From positions 124,001-188,000 of the forward strand of contig JAJCYT010000031.1 in the NCBI GenBank assembly GCA_029262795.1: a stretch of DNA of 64,000 nucleotides. Reading direction: 5' to 3'. Source of the stretch: Candidatus Fraserbacteria bacterium. Lineage in GTDB: Bacteria > Bipolaricaulota > Bipolaricaulia > RBG-16-55-9 > JAJCYT01. Within the stretch, counting starts at the first letter, position 1. Each line of letters opens with the position of its first letter. Below are positions 63,490-64,000 of the stretch, piece by piece. A program made the position numbers and the translations under genes. The notes beneath the pieces are model-generated. The model searched no databases. It saw only the letters and a program-made list of their open reading frames with translations, and had not been told where the DNA came from.

Positions 63490-64000
63490 TTAAAGTGGTT
63501 TGATGGGAATTTGCAGTTCGACTACGTTGTCGTTGTCATCTCTGGTGCTTCCTGGGTGGAGGTAAATTTCTCGAAACATGCCGTTGCACACTGCCTGGTT
63601 GATTTCCATCCATTGGCCAATCGTGGCAAAACAAGTGGGAATTTGCTGGCGTGGCCCACTTAAAACCATCGTAGCGACATCGGTGGCTTCCAAGTTTCGC
63701 TTATGAATGGTTCGTTTGCTCGGCAATATCAGTTGATCCGGCGAATCAGGTTGTACCACAAATCCAGCTTCTACACTGTGTCGATGCTGCTGATCAGATG
63801 GGCCGTGAATGACCACATGCCCCATACCATTGGTGTGTAGCTGGTGCTGATCCAGAGTGTCCGCTATTTCCATGAACAATCGCACCAAGTCTTGGTCATG
63901 TAACGTCACATGACCTGAAGACAGATAAGGCTGCGTGTTCAATTGCTTGACCACCACCTCATCGGGCTGCCAGTGACCTTCTTCCTGAATTTGGGCCAGA
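63490..64000 (-). CDS. C-terminal part of a MerR-like regulator with GyrI effector domain (5' truncated)
   Basis: The frame is open to the window edge (LAQIQEEGHWQPDEVVVKQ) and ends at 63490. About 150 residues form a GyrI/AraC-E-type effector-binding domain with a central CFATIGQWMEINQAV and the final REIYLHPG. The edge sequence looks like the end of a coiled coil, as in MerR/BmrR regulators where the N-terminal DNA-binding part precedes this domain. The DNA-binding part, if present, lies outside the window. An AraC-type or stand-alone GyrI-like protein remains possible. Confidence 0.7.
   Translation of the reverse strand, partial: LAQIQEEGHWQPDEVVVKQLNTQPYLSSGHVTLHDQDLVRLFMEIADTLDQHQLHTNGMGHVVIHGPSDQQHRHSVEAGFVVQPDSPDQLILPSKRTIHKRNLEATDVATMVLSGPRQQIPTCFATIGQWMEINQAVCNGMFREIYLHPGSTRDDNDNVVELQIPIKPL

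Overview
The window is a bacterial chromosome segment of moderate GC with about 66 protein genes or gene remnants and one tRNA. Coding density is high, genes are often joined by 4-base ATGA overlaps, and there are no phage genes, insertion sequences or CRISPR arrays. Several features suggest a member of the Chloroflexota: YvcK with an N-terminal membrane hairpin, an eno-ftsB-dnaE-yvcK order, plant-type (class II) DAHP synthase, small lipoproteins with lipoboxes, and many multidomain fusions. This is an inference from gene style only; no 16S rRNA or phylogenetic marker was compared.

Layout. 0.2-5.7 kb: a minus-strand operon for the later steps of reductive pyrimidine (uracil/thymine) breakdown: beta-ureidopropionase, dihydropyrimidinase, class III aminotransferase and aldehyde dehydrogenase. 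5.8-8.6 kb: a thiolase-DUF35 fusion and a Glu/Leu-type amino acid dehydrogenase. 8.7-12.7 kb: a divergent ABC importer operon whose first permease carries a large extracytoplasmic domain and which has no binding-protein gene beside it. 12.8-14.9 kb: a two-component system. 15.0-22.9 kb: an oxidoreductase, then the housekeeping block eno, ftsB-like, dnaE, yvcK. 22.9-30.2 kb: acetyltransferases, a cyclase-family hydrolase, Nudix, PaiB-like, a TPR protein and a kinase/phospho-lyase fusion that may degrade hydroxylysine. 30.3-31.4 kb: a compact ParA plus ribbon-helix-helix cassette closed by a strong terminator. 31.5-44.6 kb: mixed metabolism, including two damaged genes (a PLP decarboxylase cut by an in-frame TAG, and a DoxX gene with a TGA and a frameshift). 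44.6-49.4 kb: a second ribbon-helix-helix gene beside a palindrome-rich GC block, a lamin-tail/hydrolase fusion, and an ECF sigma factor with a beta-propeller membrane partner. 49.5-53.7 kb: nicotinate phosphoribosyltransferase, a PrsW protease, and a protein joining a class III adenylate cyclase to proline dehydrogenase. 53.8-64.0 kb: tRNA-CAT, unknown proteins, an aldolase and sugar kinase pair, DAHP synthase, a MocR regulator, two paralogous sugar-hydrolase-like beta-propellers around a lipoprotein, and the end of a MerR-like regulator.

The most unusual items are the cyclase-proline dehydrogenase fusion, the ABC permease with a built-in beta-repeat ectodomain, the paired ribbon-helix-helix proteins (one with ParA, one with palindromes), and the ECF sigma/NHL-propeller pair with its own ECF-type promoter. 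Terminators and promoters listed were found by eye; none was scored by a program.
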